A DNA stretch of 64,000 nucleotides from Paragyromitra xinjiangensis (Eukaryota; Ascomycota; Pezizomycetes; Pezizales; Discinaceae), in NCBI GenBank assembly GCA_038503065.1, contig JBCAMK010000002.1:3472001-3536000 (forward strand), read 5' to 3'. The position numbers and the translations under genes are program-made. The notes below the pieces were generated by a model. That model saw only the letters and a list, made by a program, of their open reading frames with translations. It ran no database searches and was not told where the DNA came from. Every line of letters begins with the position of its first letter. Within the stretch, counting starts at the first letter, position 1. This document shows, one piece after another, positions 12,450 to 23,217 of this stretch.

Positions 12450-15400
12450 AGGAACCGAGAACAGTCTCGGCAGTTGAATTGACTCGCAAACGAAAGTGGG
12501 TCAAACCCAACGAGGAGGCCACCACAGCCTTAGAAAAGCGGATGAAGTTAGTGCCCAAGACGAGGACCGCGACAGTGTCTTCGGCGGAGAGGATCGTGAG
12601 CGGAGTCTCTGTTCCAAAAGGACAGAGCTCCAAAACCCCTATTAACTTGTACACCAACATGGACTCCGACGAAGAAATGTCGGGGGATTTTCCTTAAGTC
12701 GACTACCTGTTCAGGAAGTAGCAGACGTTAACCAAACATTCGAAAGCCTGAAAATCGAAGATAGAATTGTCTCTGTCCTGGAGACCGAAAAACCCAAAAA
12801 CAATTTAAAGCGCAAAACGGCGGACTCTCGGAAACCTCCAACAAAAGAAGTGTGTCGAACCCACGGTGTTCGTCAGGCCGCGTGGCCAGGTTTTCCTAGT
12901 GTTGAATGGCCGGAAGGTAGTGGCCAATGTTTTGTGGATTCTAAGTAATGTATTTCTCATGTCTCCTTTGTTTGTTGAAAAATGGTCGGTCCCACAGGTG
13001 AAAAGAGACGTCCGGTTGCGGTGAAGAACTTCGCAGCGGAGTTGTGGCAGGCGCGGGACAAGCCTTTACTAATAGTATTACCATGATTATGGGCAATAAT
13101 CATTACAAGCGCAATAGCGTGTGAGATTGGACCTGTCGAGGCTGGGTTAGACATAATAGTCTTGGGGGGTTGGTGGTTGACGGATCGTCGGTTGAGCAAC
13201 CCTTACAACCATGCAAACTGGAAGTTCGAATCTCCTGGTTGCTTTGTGACCAGTGCTCATGACGACGGCTCTTCTTAATGAGTTCGATCATATCGAGTAT
13301 GACGAATGGCTTGGGCTGGATGAAAATTCAAAGATAATCGGAATGGTAACCGCGGTCGAAGAAGAATTAGAGTTACTCAAGCAGCTCACGCTCCCTACCA
13401 CCGATTTGTGGATCTTTTTGGTACCTCTCCAGCGAAGCCTACCTGAGCGCAGGCCATTTGATCATGCGATCGACGCCGAACCCGGGACAACCGCCGTGGG
13501 GTCCAATATATGCTTTCGGAGAAGGAACTCGAGGTTCTCCGTAAGTACTTGGACAAAATGGTGGCCGAAGGGAAAATCAGACCCAGCAAGTCACCTGCAG
13601 GATCTCCCATATTGTTTGCGCCGAAACCAAACGGAGGCCTACGCTTATGCGTAGACTACCGCGCTTGAATAAGGTAACAGTGAAGAACCGGTACCCCTGC
13701 CGCTAATGTCCGAGCCGTGATAGGGTGAACGGGGCGAAAGTCTTCACCAAACTGGACCTCAAGGACGGTTTTCACCTGATCGGGATTAAAGAAGGAGACG
13801 AGTGGAAAACTGCATTCCGCACTCGTTATGGGCACTTTGAGTACACCGTTATGCCTTTCGGGTTGGCTAAGGCGCCAGGTTCCTTCCAAGGTATGATGCA
13901 ACAGGTTCTCCGTGAATTGTTGGAGGAGGGTGGCGTTGGTTACATCGATGATATCCTCATTTACTCTACCCAGGAGGAACATGAGGTCCTGGTAACCAAA
14001 GTCTTGCAGCGGTTGCAAGACGAGGGACTAGCTGTAGCCATAAACAAGAGTATCTTTCATACCAAGGAAGTTGAATTCTTGGGTTACATTATCTCAGACA
14101 AAGGTGTGGCCATGTCGTTGGCAAAGGTTGAATCAATCCTATCGTGGGAAACCCCGAAGAGCGTTCGCGACGTACAAGTTTTTATCGGTTTTGCCAATTT
14201 CTACCGACGTTTCATCGAAAACTTCTCGCAAGTCGCCAGTCCCCTGACCTCGCTCACCAAAGGCGACCCCAAACAATTCCACTGGAGATAAACAAGCGAT
14301 TGCGCTTCGAATACCTTAAAGTAGCCTTCACGACCGCCCCATCCTTTGCCATTTCGCGCCGGAACGCCAGGACTGTCGTTGAAACCGACGCATCAGATTA
14401 TGCCTTGGCTGCGTCCTCTCCCAAATTATCGATAAAAAGCTACACCCTGTGGCTTTCCACTCCCCGAAAATTCAATAAAGCCGAATTGAATTATGAAGTA
14501 CACGACAAGGAGTTACTAGCAATAGTAACCGCCTTTAAGGAATGGCGACATTACCTCGAGGGAAGTAAACTTCAGGCCATTGTCTACACCGACCACAAGA
14601 ATCTCGAGTACTTTATGAAGGAAACCCGAATTCTCAATCGTCGACAGGCCAGATGGGCGGAATATTTGTCGTCATTCGACTTTAAAATAATTTATCGACC
14701 AGGAACGTCAGGAGGAAAGCCCGATGCACTGTCTAGCGTCCGGAGTATCGCCCTAAGGAGGGGATACAACACAGCCTGTTGAAGTATGTTCGCGCACCGG
14801 CCAGCTCGATATGACTGGCCGCCCGAGTAAGTCAATTGTCGTATCCTTAATTCATAGAGACGATGATGACCCAGGTGTAAATTATGAAAACGGTAAACGA
14901 ACGAGCTATTCGGAGCTGGCCTCCAATGGCAACCACCACCACTATAATTCTAATCCTAATACACCTCGTGAGAGCTACTCATTTCTACAGCCTCTCCTCA
15001 CCGCGCTTCAGGTCTAAAATTCGACACGGATTTCCTGGAGCAAGTTAGTTCGCAAGTAGAGTTGGATGAAGGATACAAGGAAGTCCTTCAATCGGTAACG
15101 CAAGGCAGCGCAGACAAGAAATTCCAACATTACACAGTGAAGGATGGACTCCTCTTTTGGAAAAACAGGTTGACGGTACCAGACAATGAAGAATTAAAAA
15201 CATTGATCCTAGAGAACGAACACGACTCAAAAAGTCGCTGAAGACTTCGGCGTAGACAAAACAATTGAGCCTAGTCCAGAGAAACTTTTACTGGCCCCGA
15301 ATGACCGCCTGGATAACGGATTATGTCCGTTCATGCGACCGATGTCAACATAACAAATCAGTTCGTCAAGAAGTATGGTCTCCTGCAGCCGCTGGAGACC

Positions 15401-16545
15401 CCGTACGCCCCATGGGTGTCGATATCAACCGATTTCATTGTCCAGTTACCTGAGTCCCGAGGATATACCCAGATCTGTGTAGTGGTCGACCGGTTCACCA
15501 AGATGGCGCATTTCATCCCATTAGAAGAAAGAAGCACGGCAAGTGACGTGGCGAAGGCGTTTGTGGATAAAGTATGGAAGCTGCATGGACTGCCGAAGGA
15601 GATAGTTTCTGATCGAGACGCAAAATTTACTGGCGAATTCTGGACCTCACTATGCAAACTTTTAGAGATCAAGTCCAGCAAATCATCGGCCTTCCACCCC
15701 CAGACTGATGGACAAACCGAACGAGTCAATAAAGTACTCGAAGCTTACCTAACAAATTTTGTTAATTACGATCAGGACGACTGGTATGACCTTTTACCTT
15801 TGGCGGAGTTCGCGTACAACAATGCAGAAGCCTCTGCAACCGGCATCAGTCCTTTCTTTGCAAACCACGGATTCCACCCACGAACCACCTTCACAGTAGA
15901 CAGGGAAGTCAAGAACCCTGCATCCAAACTTTACGCCCACTGGCTTCAAACAGTTAACGATTTCGCAACTTCCTCCCTCAAAGCAACTCGAGCAACCATG
16001 AACAAATACTTCGATAAAAGCGACAAGAAGAACCTTCATTCAAGGTCGGCGATCTAGTAATGCTGGACGCACGTAACATCAAAACCAAGCGCCCAACTCG
16101 GAAACTAGCACCAAAATCCTATGGCCCCTTCCCCATTACCCGTGTCGGAACCAGAGCATGCACCCTCAATCTTGGGGGACGGTGGAAAATATTTCCCACC
16201 TTTCATGTCTCCCTATTAGAACCTTACCGACACAGCATACGGGCCGGACGAAATCAAGACAGACCGCCGCCAGACGACATCGAAGGACAACTCGAGTATG
16301 AGGTGGAATATATAGTCAGAAGCGAAAAACGACCTACTGGAAGTGGCCGGCGCCGTGCCTTTAGGATGGTCTACCTTGTCAAATGGGTGGGATATTCGGA
16401 TGATGAAAACTCTTGGGAACCGGAGACGAATTGGGGAATGCCGCAGAAGCCGTTGCCGATTTTCATAGACTCTACCCCCAACAGCTGTAATGTTTGTTTG
16501 CAAATTTATTTTCTTTGCGTTTTAGATGTTGTATTTTTCTACTGA
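12446..16545 (+). pseudogene. pol region: protease, RT, RNase H, integrase, chromodomain
   Basis: Protease (about 12860-13200) is barely recognisable. RT runs about 13420-14290: a segment in a second frame before 13650, then KLDLKDGFH, VMPFGLAKAP and the catalytic YIDDIL near 13941-13958. RNase H (about 14290-14740) shows ETDASDYA, NYEVHDKELLAIV and TDHKNLEYF. Integrase has its HHCC part around 15220-15370 (CDRCQH). Its DDE core is at about 15420-15900: Asp in STDFIV, Asp in SDRDAKFT, Glu in TDGQTERVN. A GPF/Y-like stretch (SYGPFPITRV) and a chromodomain (YLVKWVGYSDDENSWEPE, about 16370-16425) end the protein near 16545. Frame changes occur near 13500-13700, 14285, 15020-15320 and 16057. All catalytic motifs survive although the frame does not. 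Confidence 0.9.
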
Positions 16546-16685
16546 ACGTCCTTAGATGCGGGGAAACTTTTACCACTGTGGCCAAGCAAACGCAGTGGAT
16601 TTTATGTACCCAAGACGCTAAGGGACTCGCTGTATCACAGATTCATTTTGTATTTTTTCATACTGTTATTCGGGACGACTAACCT

Positions 16686-16695
16686 AGGAGGGGGA
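16686..16695 (+). promoter_or_regulatory. polypurine tract of the chromovirus
   Basis: The purine run AGGAGGGGGA lies 3 bp upstream of the 3' LTR, the position where plus-strand DNA synthesis is primed in LTR retrotransposons. Confidence 0.75.
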
Positions 16696-16698
16696 TAC

Positions 16699-17729
16699 TG
16701 TTATACCTATGGCTATAGGCGTGCAGTGGTCTCCCTGTTACCCTACATACGTAGGGAGTTACCCTACCTTCCATTTGGTCACCTTCCCGTCTTCGTTGGA
16801 CCCCTCTGTGGCTGTCTGTTGCGATATTGGCCTTCCCAGCCTATTCCCAGGCAGTTACCCTGCCTTCCCCGGTTACCCGGCCGTTACCCTGCCTTCAGCA
16901 GCGAGTAGATCGAGAAGGGGGGACACCCGCAAAATATCCGCGTCCCGGAGACTAAAAGTAACCCTTTGGTCGTCAACGGCGCCCTTCCCGCGGAACGTGA
17001 CCCGGAGGGTATGTATGAGAGGTCTTCATAGGGCAACTTGGGGCGCCGAGTCACGTGGGCTATTCGGATTAGTCATCAGAGGTCTCCTGCCCGCGCTACG
17101 GGGCTCCAAACACCAGCTGTCGCAACAAAGCTCTACGGTGTATCCACCTACTCGATCGGGCGAACGCAACCGTCGCAACCGTATCATCGCCACGGCGATC
17201 CGAAGATTACTGAACGAGGGGTAAGCGTCGGAAGTTGGAGATATCGGCTTCGCCGATAGGATGTCGGATAAATGGATAAGCGAGTTAGTTCAATTTGTAA
17301 TAGTAGATAGTTTAGTCCGTCGACCCAAGCTACAAAGAACACACAGTAGTAAAGAGGACGGGATATAAATACTCTTGCATTGGACGTCAATTCTGAGTCG
17401 ATCATCATCGAGGAAGAACGAGCCTTATCAATATTATTTTGTTACCAACATACTTTGTTCCGTGATAAATTCTCCATCGTATCGAGTTGTTTAGCATAGC
17501 TTCGCGCTTCAACACTCGTGTCCTTCCTATTGAGAAAGTTCTTTCAACGGAACAGCCCCGACCCTTATCTCGCTTAAACTATCGTTGCCTTTGTGCGGTT
17601 CATAAGAAGTTGTCAGGACGTGCGCTCGGGTATTGTGCTACGGATAGTAGCCGGTCGAGTTACAGAGTCTAGAGAGCTATCTAAAGCTTCGCTTAGAATT
17701 CAGTAGTGGTGCGAAGTACCGGTCTTACA
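16699..17729 (+). repeat. 3' LTR
   Basis: 1,031 bp, same TG...CA ends as the 5' LTR. It is identical for the first about 433 bp, then shows scattered substitutions and 1-6 nt indels relative to the 5' copy. Confidence 0.96.
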
Positions 17730-17734
17730 TTCAG
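17730..17734 (+). repeat. LTR-retrotransposon target-site duplication, right copy
   Basis: TTCAG, matching 9358-9362. hAT intron 1 sequence resumes after it. Confidence 0.92.
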
Positions 17735-17926
17735 GATATTAAACATACCCCATTTACCAGCCAGCTTTGCACGAAAACTCAATAAATCATCCGCTGTATC
17801 CATTTCGTTCTACTAGTTGCTAGTGAAAGCAAGTCAGGGGCCTGCCCAGAACCGAAGCTGAGAGATGGAGGGTCTGAGTTCAAAGTCTCACCACCCACAC
17901 ACAAAATTTATATATGATTAGTCAGG

Positions 17927-18039
17927 GCTCGAGCCCAAGCTCGAGCTTCAGAAATTGAGGCTCGAACAGGCTCGGCTCCTGGGCTCTCTGGCTCGTGTCG
18001 TTCGAGCCTAGGGCTCGAGCCTAAGGCTCGAGCTGGCTC
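17927..18039. repeat. hAT subterminal repeat array, right end
   Basis: GGCTCGAGCC/GCTCGAGC-type units in both orientations, mirroring the left array at 6772-6890 though not collinear with it. Confidence 0.75.
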
Positions 18040-18057
18040 GGCTCGTGGACATCACTA
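18040..18057 (-). repeat. hAT terminal inverted repeat, right
   Basis: Exact reverse complement of 6754-6771. Confidence 0.95.
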
Positions 18058-18065
18058 ATCTGCAG
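18058..18065 (+). repeat. hAT target-site duplication, right copy
   Basis: ATCTGCAG, identical to 6746-6753. Confidence 0.93.
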
Positions 18066-18321
18066 TTACGAAAACCGGCACGCCTATAGTTACTATGAGC
18101 ATTCCTACTGTAGCAACCGAGACGCATATGCGCAGAGCATAATGACGTTGAAAACTTGGATTGTATATCCCATCTCGAATTGTATGCCTCCACAGATCAT
18201 CTCATAGCTAACCTATTTTCTCAAATTATAGTAGGAGCGAGAATAACCAACGCCAAGGAGGAGAATAGGAAATAAACAATCTCAATGGCTAATGTATATT
18301 CTCTCCGTTTTCACTTGCTAA

Positions 18322-18954
18322 GTCTCTAGCTTCACTGACAGCATTATTGAGGGATACAGCTTAACAAAGACTGTGACTAAAGTACTAACGATATTCTCAA
18401 CCCTTTCATCAGCAGCCTCGAGCTCCACCGAACTTTCAACTAAAGACACTATGAAAGTTCTAAGCGTGACCTCGGCCAGGGTATCTACAGAGACTTCCAC
18501 GAAACCCGTTATTTTTTTACAAGAAAGGACGAGTGTCCCAGCATCCATAGAGGTAGGCACTGTGACGATATCAAGAACAAAGACAAAAACTCTCATCCGC
18601 ACCGTGGTATCTGTTCAAGAGAGGACGTACATAAAAATGATTCTAGCGACGGTCACTGTAACAAATTTAAAACCCGGAATAATATTTGAAACGGTAACGC
18701 GGGATGTTATAGTGCCAACAACGATTATAAAAACCGCTTGGTATCAAGTGGCTACTACCATTACTGCCACTAGTTGGTTTCTAGTAGCCACTACCGTTAC
18801 TACCACCGTCTTCCCACTGGTGACCAAAAACCTTGCTCCTATAAAACATAATGGGCGAGATGAAAGCAAATGGAGTGATGGAGGACACGAGCCAGCCCTC
18901 GGAGCAATAGCAACCGTTGTGTATCAGCCCGGTAGGAGTGCCCCGGTTTAAACC
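18322..18954 (+). CDS. possible Thr/Ser-rich hypothetical protein (uncertain)
   Basis: A frame open from 18322 to the stop at 18952-18954 reads as a Thr/Ser/Val-rich protein with repeated TVT/TTT runs (for example TSARVSTETSTK, TTTVFPLVTK). Low-complexity Thr-rich stretches like these occur in fungal surface proteins. However, there is no ATG near the 5' end of the frame, no convincing upstream exon and no signal peptide, so the frame may be a pseudogene fragment or chance. It sits 260 bp right of the hAT insertion and could have lost its 5' part. Confidence 0.25.
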
Positions 18955-19296
18955 CCAAGTATTCCATTAATATCAAGTAGGACCATCTCGCGTTCTCCCA
19001 CAAAACCTGGACTCTGGACGCATCATGTCGACTGACGGAATAATTTTACGTTTAGAGGAATTTATGAGCAATTTACCTTTTGTTCTCTAGACGAAACATA
19101 TATACAGGTAGATTAGGGCCCAAAATAATTGGTTTTATAATAGCGAACAAAATATAGATGAGCGTTTCCTTGGGTGATGCTGAAAAATAACGATTCTCTT
19201 GAGATAGCTTTGTATATGTATACGGCATTGATTGTTTTGAAGCAAAGTTATTGTATTGCGAAATATGTTGGAAAACCTGATTAGGCTATGAAGTAC

Positions 19297-22200
19297 CTAA
19301 AACTCCTCCATCCTCGTCACTCCTCCCAATATCTTTTCTAATTTCCCTCTTACCAACCCTTCATCCCCCATTTCTTCCATGTCATTATCGTAATCCCCAT
19401 CGAAGTCCTCCTTCAAGAACATCCTAGCAACAATTTCCTCCATTCCTCTAGCATGTTAGCAAAGGTTACCAGGTATATAACAATTACAGTGGAGTTACCG
19501 CTTCTTCCAGCTCTTTCGCTTCGCCTGTGCTCAACCTCCCACAAGCTGCAACCAGGTCCTCGCCTCTCGCTGCCAATAAAATCAGATCCTCCGCCCTTGA
19601 CACAATCGCTGGATCAATTCCGTTCAGCGCCGCGCAACTTAAAGCTTACCGTCAGCTTCATTCAATCCTACTATGAGCATGACAGAAGGAGAAAAACCAA
19701 GTCCCAAAGCTACTCGTACTCCGTCCCATCTCCATTCTGTATAAATACGTTATCTGGTCCTCTGTTTCCTCAGCTCGGTGGTTGAGGAGGACATTCATAT
19801 GAGCGAATCTAAGACACGGGTGTTCCGTTAAGAAGCCGTTTTCGAATATTTCTAGCAATCTTAGCCCTAATCTCTAGAGTAGCATGGGGAAAGGGGGATC
19901 ACCATGGTAGTGAGTCGCTGCTAAAACCTTTGGCCTTTCTTGTCCGCGATTCAAAAGGTGCTCAAAGACACCACATGCCAAACCCGCACCATCACTCGAA
20001 TCGGTCCCTTTCCCGAACTCATCAATGATCAACAAACTTCGCCTCGTTGCTAAGCGTAACGAAATCGCGATTTGCTGCAAATCAATCATGAACGCGCTTT
20101 GGATCTGGCTCACCCGCCAGCCTCCGCTCAGCACAATTTCTGCATATTATGAAGGGTATAACTCACTTTTGATACGCTCTCTCTCGTTTGAATCCTGGTC
20201 AAGATTTTATCCGTCAATCCAATAACTGCGCTCTCTGCAGGGACAAAACTTCCAATATGCGTCATATACACGATTAAGGCTACCTGCTTTAGGTAGATAC
20301 TCTTTCCGGAGTAGTTTGGGCCTGTGAGGAGCATCATGCTCTGCACTAGGGGTTCATCTTTATCCACTGAGTCATCAATATCTACTCTTCTTACTCTCCT
20401 CGGAGGTGTTATAGGGTTTCCTTCCTCTCCCGAGAGTGGGCTTTCTACGTCAATGACAGTCTCCCCAGCTTCCCCTTTGCCCCCAGCTAGCATCGTATCA
20501 TTCTCAACATATGCAGAGACACAGAGCTCCTGTAGCGGATGGCTATTTTAATTAGTTCGAATTATATTTCTCTCGGATATTCATAGAGTAACTTACCGGC
20601 CCTTGACAATTTGGATGGTATTTTCTTCGCTTATGGTAGGTCGGGAGTACTTATACTTCTCAGCTGCCCCGGCTAGAGCCAACAAACAATCAAGCTCGGC
20701 ACAGATCATAGTGCATTCGGTTAGAGCCGTACTATATTCCAAAACCCTTACTTGCAGCTGATGCACCAACTCAATCTCCCGGTCTGTAGATCATTAGAAA
20801 TCACTCGCCTTCCCATGCCTATGTGTAACTTACCACAAATTATTCCATACATATCACCAAAGTAATCATCCATCTCTCTCATCTGCGGATTCTTGTAATA
20901 CCAGCTAGTTCCAGTACAAAACTGGAATTCCCAATCCTCACCTATATATGCCGGTTTTCCCGTAGCCTCACTACCATCTGTGCCCTGGGCTAGGCTAGGA
21001 GTGATACCCTCCACTGATGGCACTACAATGAGATAGCCTAGCTGTGGAAAATAAATCACGTTCAAGCTCGTTGCTATATTTTGTGGTATTCCCGCTACAA
21101 CCTGTCGTGCAACCTCGCTCAGCATGCTGTCCATCCCATCGTACATCTGCTTCATCTGGTCGAGTTCATCATCCACATGGCGTTTCACAACGACCCTGTG
21201 CTGGAGTGAAGATTCTTCGAAGTCGATTGTGTCTTGAATCATTTGCCCGACTGCTTGGATCTTGGGCACATCAATCGTTTCCATTACCTTTCGATAGATG
21301 ATCAAGTTCCTAACATTGTTCATCTCCTGTAAACACGACCGGACCTTCAAAGCGAAGAACGCAAACTGTGCTAGTGCCATCCATCCTCCACCCCGCCCTC
21401 CACTCCCTTGACCCCGACGTAGTCCAGCAAGGATTTTGGGGATGTTTTTTACTCGGCGCAAGCTTTTTCTAATAGTGGCTAAGATGTGGAGGTTTTCGGG
21501 GCGGAGGAAGGTGGCGATTGATGAATGACGCTCGGCAATTACTTCGATAGAGAGAGAAGGGCGAAGGAACCATTGTTTCAACATTATGTGACCTAGGGGC
21601 GAGCGCGTTCCATTCAAGATCCCAAAGAGAGAGAGCCCCTCCTTTCCACGACCTTTAGGACCTTGCATGTGAAAGTTTGGATGCGATTCGTCCTCGAAGA
21701 TCTGAAGCGAGCAGATAGTATCTGCATTCACAAACCTGTACACTCTTAGCACATCCCCTGCCGAACTCTCGCAAGTGATTTTACATAATATCGCTCATAC
21801 TCCACATCTCAATACTTGCCACATGGATCCCTCCATTTCCAGCATTACCACGGAAACTCACATGCACTGAATCAGTAGATGCTTTCCTTTGCAAATAAGT
21901 CAATACAGCACCAGCACAGCCCACAGTAACTTTACTGTCAACATTGATCCAACCAGCTAATCTGAGCAAATTACCACGTCGCTGTTGCTCGCCGGATATG
22001 TCGTGGATATCACCTGGTGTTTGAAGAGTTAGTGAGGGGCCAGAATCTTCACCAATGTTAATCGCTGCGAGTTTGTCCCTAGCAGATTCGTACGAGAACT
22101 CGGCGGTAGGGCGGACTGAGATGTGGTAGGTGGTTGCGAATTCATCTGGAGTTCGTGTCAGCAAAATACTACATCAAAGGATGGATTACTGAGGGAGACC

Positions 22201-22720
22201 ATTACCTCTCGGGTCTGGGTTTAGCGACTTATCAATAGTTTCATCGAAGCGAGACGGCAATAGCAGAATAGTAGGCTTAATATGGAATCTCACTGTTTCT
22301 AGCGATTAGAGGAGCCAATGCCTGCTAGAGAAACTTCTAAACATCAAACTCACATGCATCTAAGCAATCAGAGGTCGGAAATTCAATATCCTCCATCAAG
22401 CTCAGCCTCTGGTCTGCTGCAGAGTAAAATGCACAACCAATCTTCCGCCCTCTGTGGTCTACAGCCATAATTATATCTTCAGAGTCGTCCTCCTCCTCTT
22501 CCTCTTGTTCTTGTTCTTCATCTTCATCTTCCTCCTCTTGACCCTGACGACTACCTACATCCTCACGCTCCGCTTCATGACTCGGATTGAGTCTGCGGGA
22601 CTTTGCAGGGTTTGGAGTGTCATTTGAGGAGGAACGGGAGCTACGAAATAAACGTGACGAAGGGGGGTGAAATTGAGGTTGGCTAGCGAATGCAACAGAG
22701 CCTCGGCGAGTTGGTGGCAT
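19297..22720 (-). CDS. MSH5: MutS homolog 5, meiotic crossover factor
   Basis: Deduced CDS, 10 exons: complement(join(19297..19437, 19499..19637, 19698..19851, 19903..20104, 20167..20542, 20597..20783, 20834..21742, 21801..22145, 22206..22292, 22354..22720)); the sum is an intact 968-aa frame. MutS core and clamp regions are followed by the ATPase: Walker A GPNYSGKS (about 706-713), Walker [13 protein letters not shown] (Asp-Glu about 785-786), the THYH switch, and [19 protein letters not shown] at the end. It lacks the N-terminal mismatch-binding domain of MSH2/3/6, and the opening [10 protein letters not shown] and [17 protein letters not shown] sequences are MSH5-like. In other fungi MSH5 pairs with MSH4 to stabilise Holliday junctions in meiosis. 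An acidic Glu/Asp run (about residues 60-80) and an acidic insert before Walker A are lineage decoration. The last intron and C-terminus are the least certain. Confidence 0.93.
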
Positions 22721-23217
22721 TTAGAATAACGACGAAAGTTTGATATCCCGTATATTCACTGAAGCAATAAGGTCCTACGAAGGGATCAGGACGCCTTAGA
22801 TTGCTGAGGATTTCTATTCACGTGAGTAATGTTACGGCCGCTGATTAGGACAAAACCAAGGCTCTAAGGTACCCTAATTTATTAAATACTTCATCCAGCG
22901 CTCTTCAACTTCAATTCCAGTCACTAAATCATTCCTCGTCTTATTATTAATGGTATCAAATGGAGAGAACGTATAATCACGACTTCTCACTCGTACCCCA
23001 TAGAGACCCCCAGTCTTGGCGCTGCATGGTTGGGGGGAAGAACCCCACCTTTTCAGCCGCATTCTTCGTGTGTCACTCCGCATCTACCCACATTCCAGAA
23101 GATCTTCTAGCTCTCCTGCCTAGCTCATCTCCCGAGAGCTTCACCAGAACAACTTCAGTCATCTCAACCCTTCTCAACAGTATAAACTCTCAGCACCGAA
23201 AACTAACCATCTTCACC
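22721..23217. promoter_or_regulatory. divergent promoter region between MSH5 and the F-box-like gene
   Basis: About 500 bp separating two divergent start codons. A frame open from 22960 runs into the F-box-like gene, so part of this interval could be coding if that upstream ATG is used. Confidence 0.4.

Larger units (their letters stand above)
9363..17729 (+). mobile_element. full-length Ty3/gypsy chromovirus nested in the hAT element
   Basis: 8,367 bp bounded by two direct LTRs of about 1.03 kb with TG...CA ends and flanked by TTCAG duplications. Order of domains on the plus strand: gag-like, degraded protease, reverse transcriptase (YIDDIL), RNase H, integrase (HHCC and DDE) and C-terminal chromodomain. 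RT before integrase defines Ty3/gypsy; the chromodomain places it among chromoviruses. The coding region has at least five frame breaks and several stops, so it is non-autonomous as read. It lies in opposite orientation to the hAT transposase gene. Confidence 0.96.
7008..17803 (-). pseudogene. hAT transposase gene, split by LTR element, two lesions
   Basis: Minus-strand gene with these parts. Exon 1 is 17749-17803 (MDTADDLLSFRAKLAGKW...), followed by intron 1 that now contains the whole retrotransposon. Exon 2 runs from 9312 to 8069, intron 2 is 7999-8068, and exon 3 runs 7998-7008. Exon 2 carries a BED-type Cys/His cluster (VRCCHC...HFEKHH), the first catalytic Asp in SLTLDAWTSG, a second acidic position in TADNATVND, and RCMAHIINL. 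Exon 3 opens with RWNSTYDML across the splice and ends with the hAT C-terminal dimerisation domain (WWKLHEHRFPNLA...VPASSAPSEQLFSRAG). Two lesions are visible: a 1-nt gain in a G-run at 8986-8989 (minus-strand CCCC) that shifts frame between the BED region and the core, and an in-frame TGA at 7545-7547 where Trp is likely. Otherwise the gene is complete. Confidence 0.88.
6754..18057 (-). mobile_element. hAT DNA transposon, interrupted by a gypsy retrotransposon
   Basis: The ends are an 18-bp perfect terminal inverted repeat (TAGTGATGTCCACGAGCC at 6754-6771, its complement at 18040-18057), flanked by the 8-bp duplication ATCTGCAG. Inside each end lies an array of GGCTCGAGC-like subterminal repeats. 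The transposase gene runs on the minus strand. The element spans 11,304 bp, but 8,372 bp of that is the retrotransposon plus one copy of its 5-bp duplication, so the original hAT was about 2.9 kb, a normal size for an autonomous element. Confidence 0.95.

Noticed and set aside
13150..13260. GTTCGAATCTCC motif resembling a tRNA T-arm
   Set aside because: It is coding sequence of the retrotransposon pol region and no cloverleaf forms.
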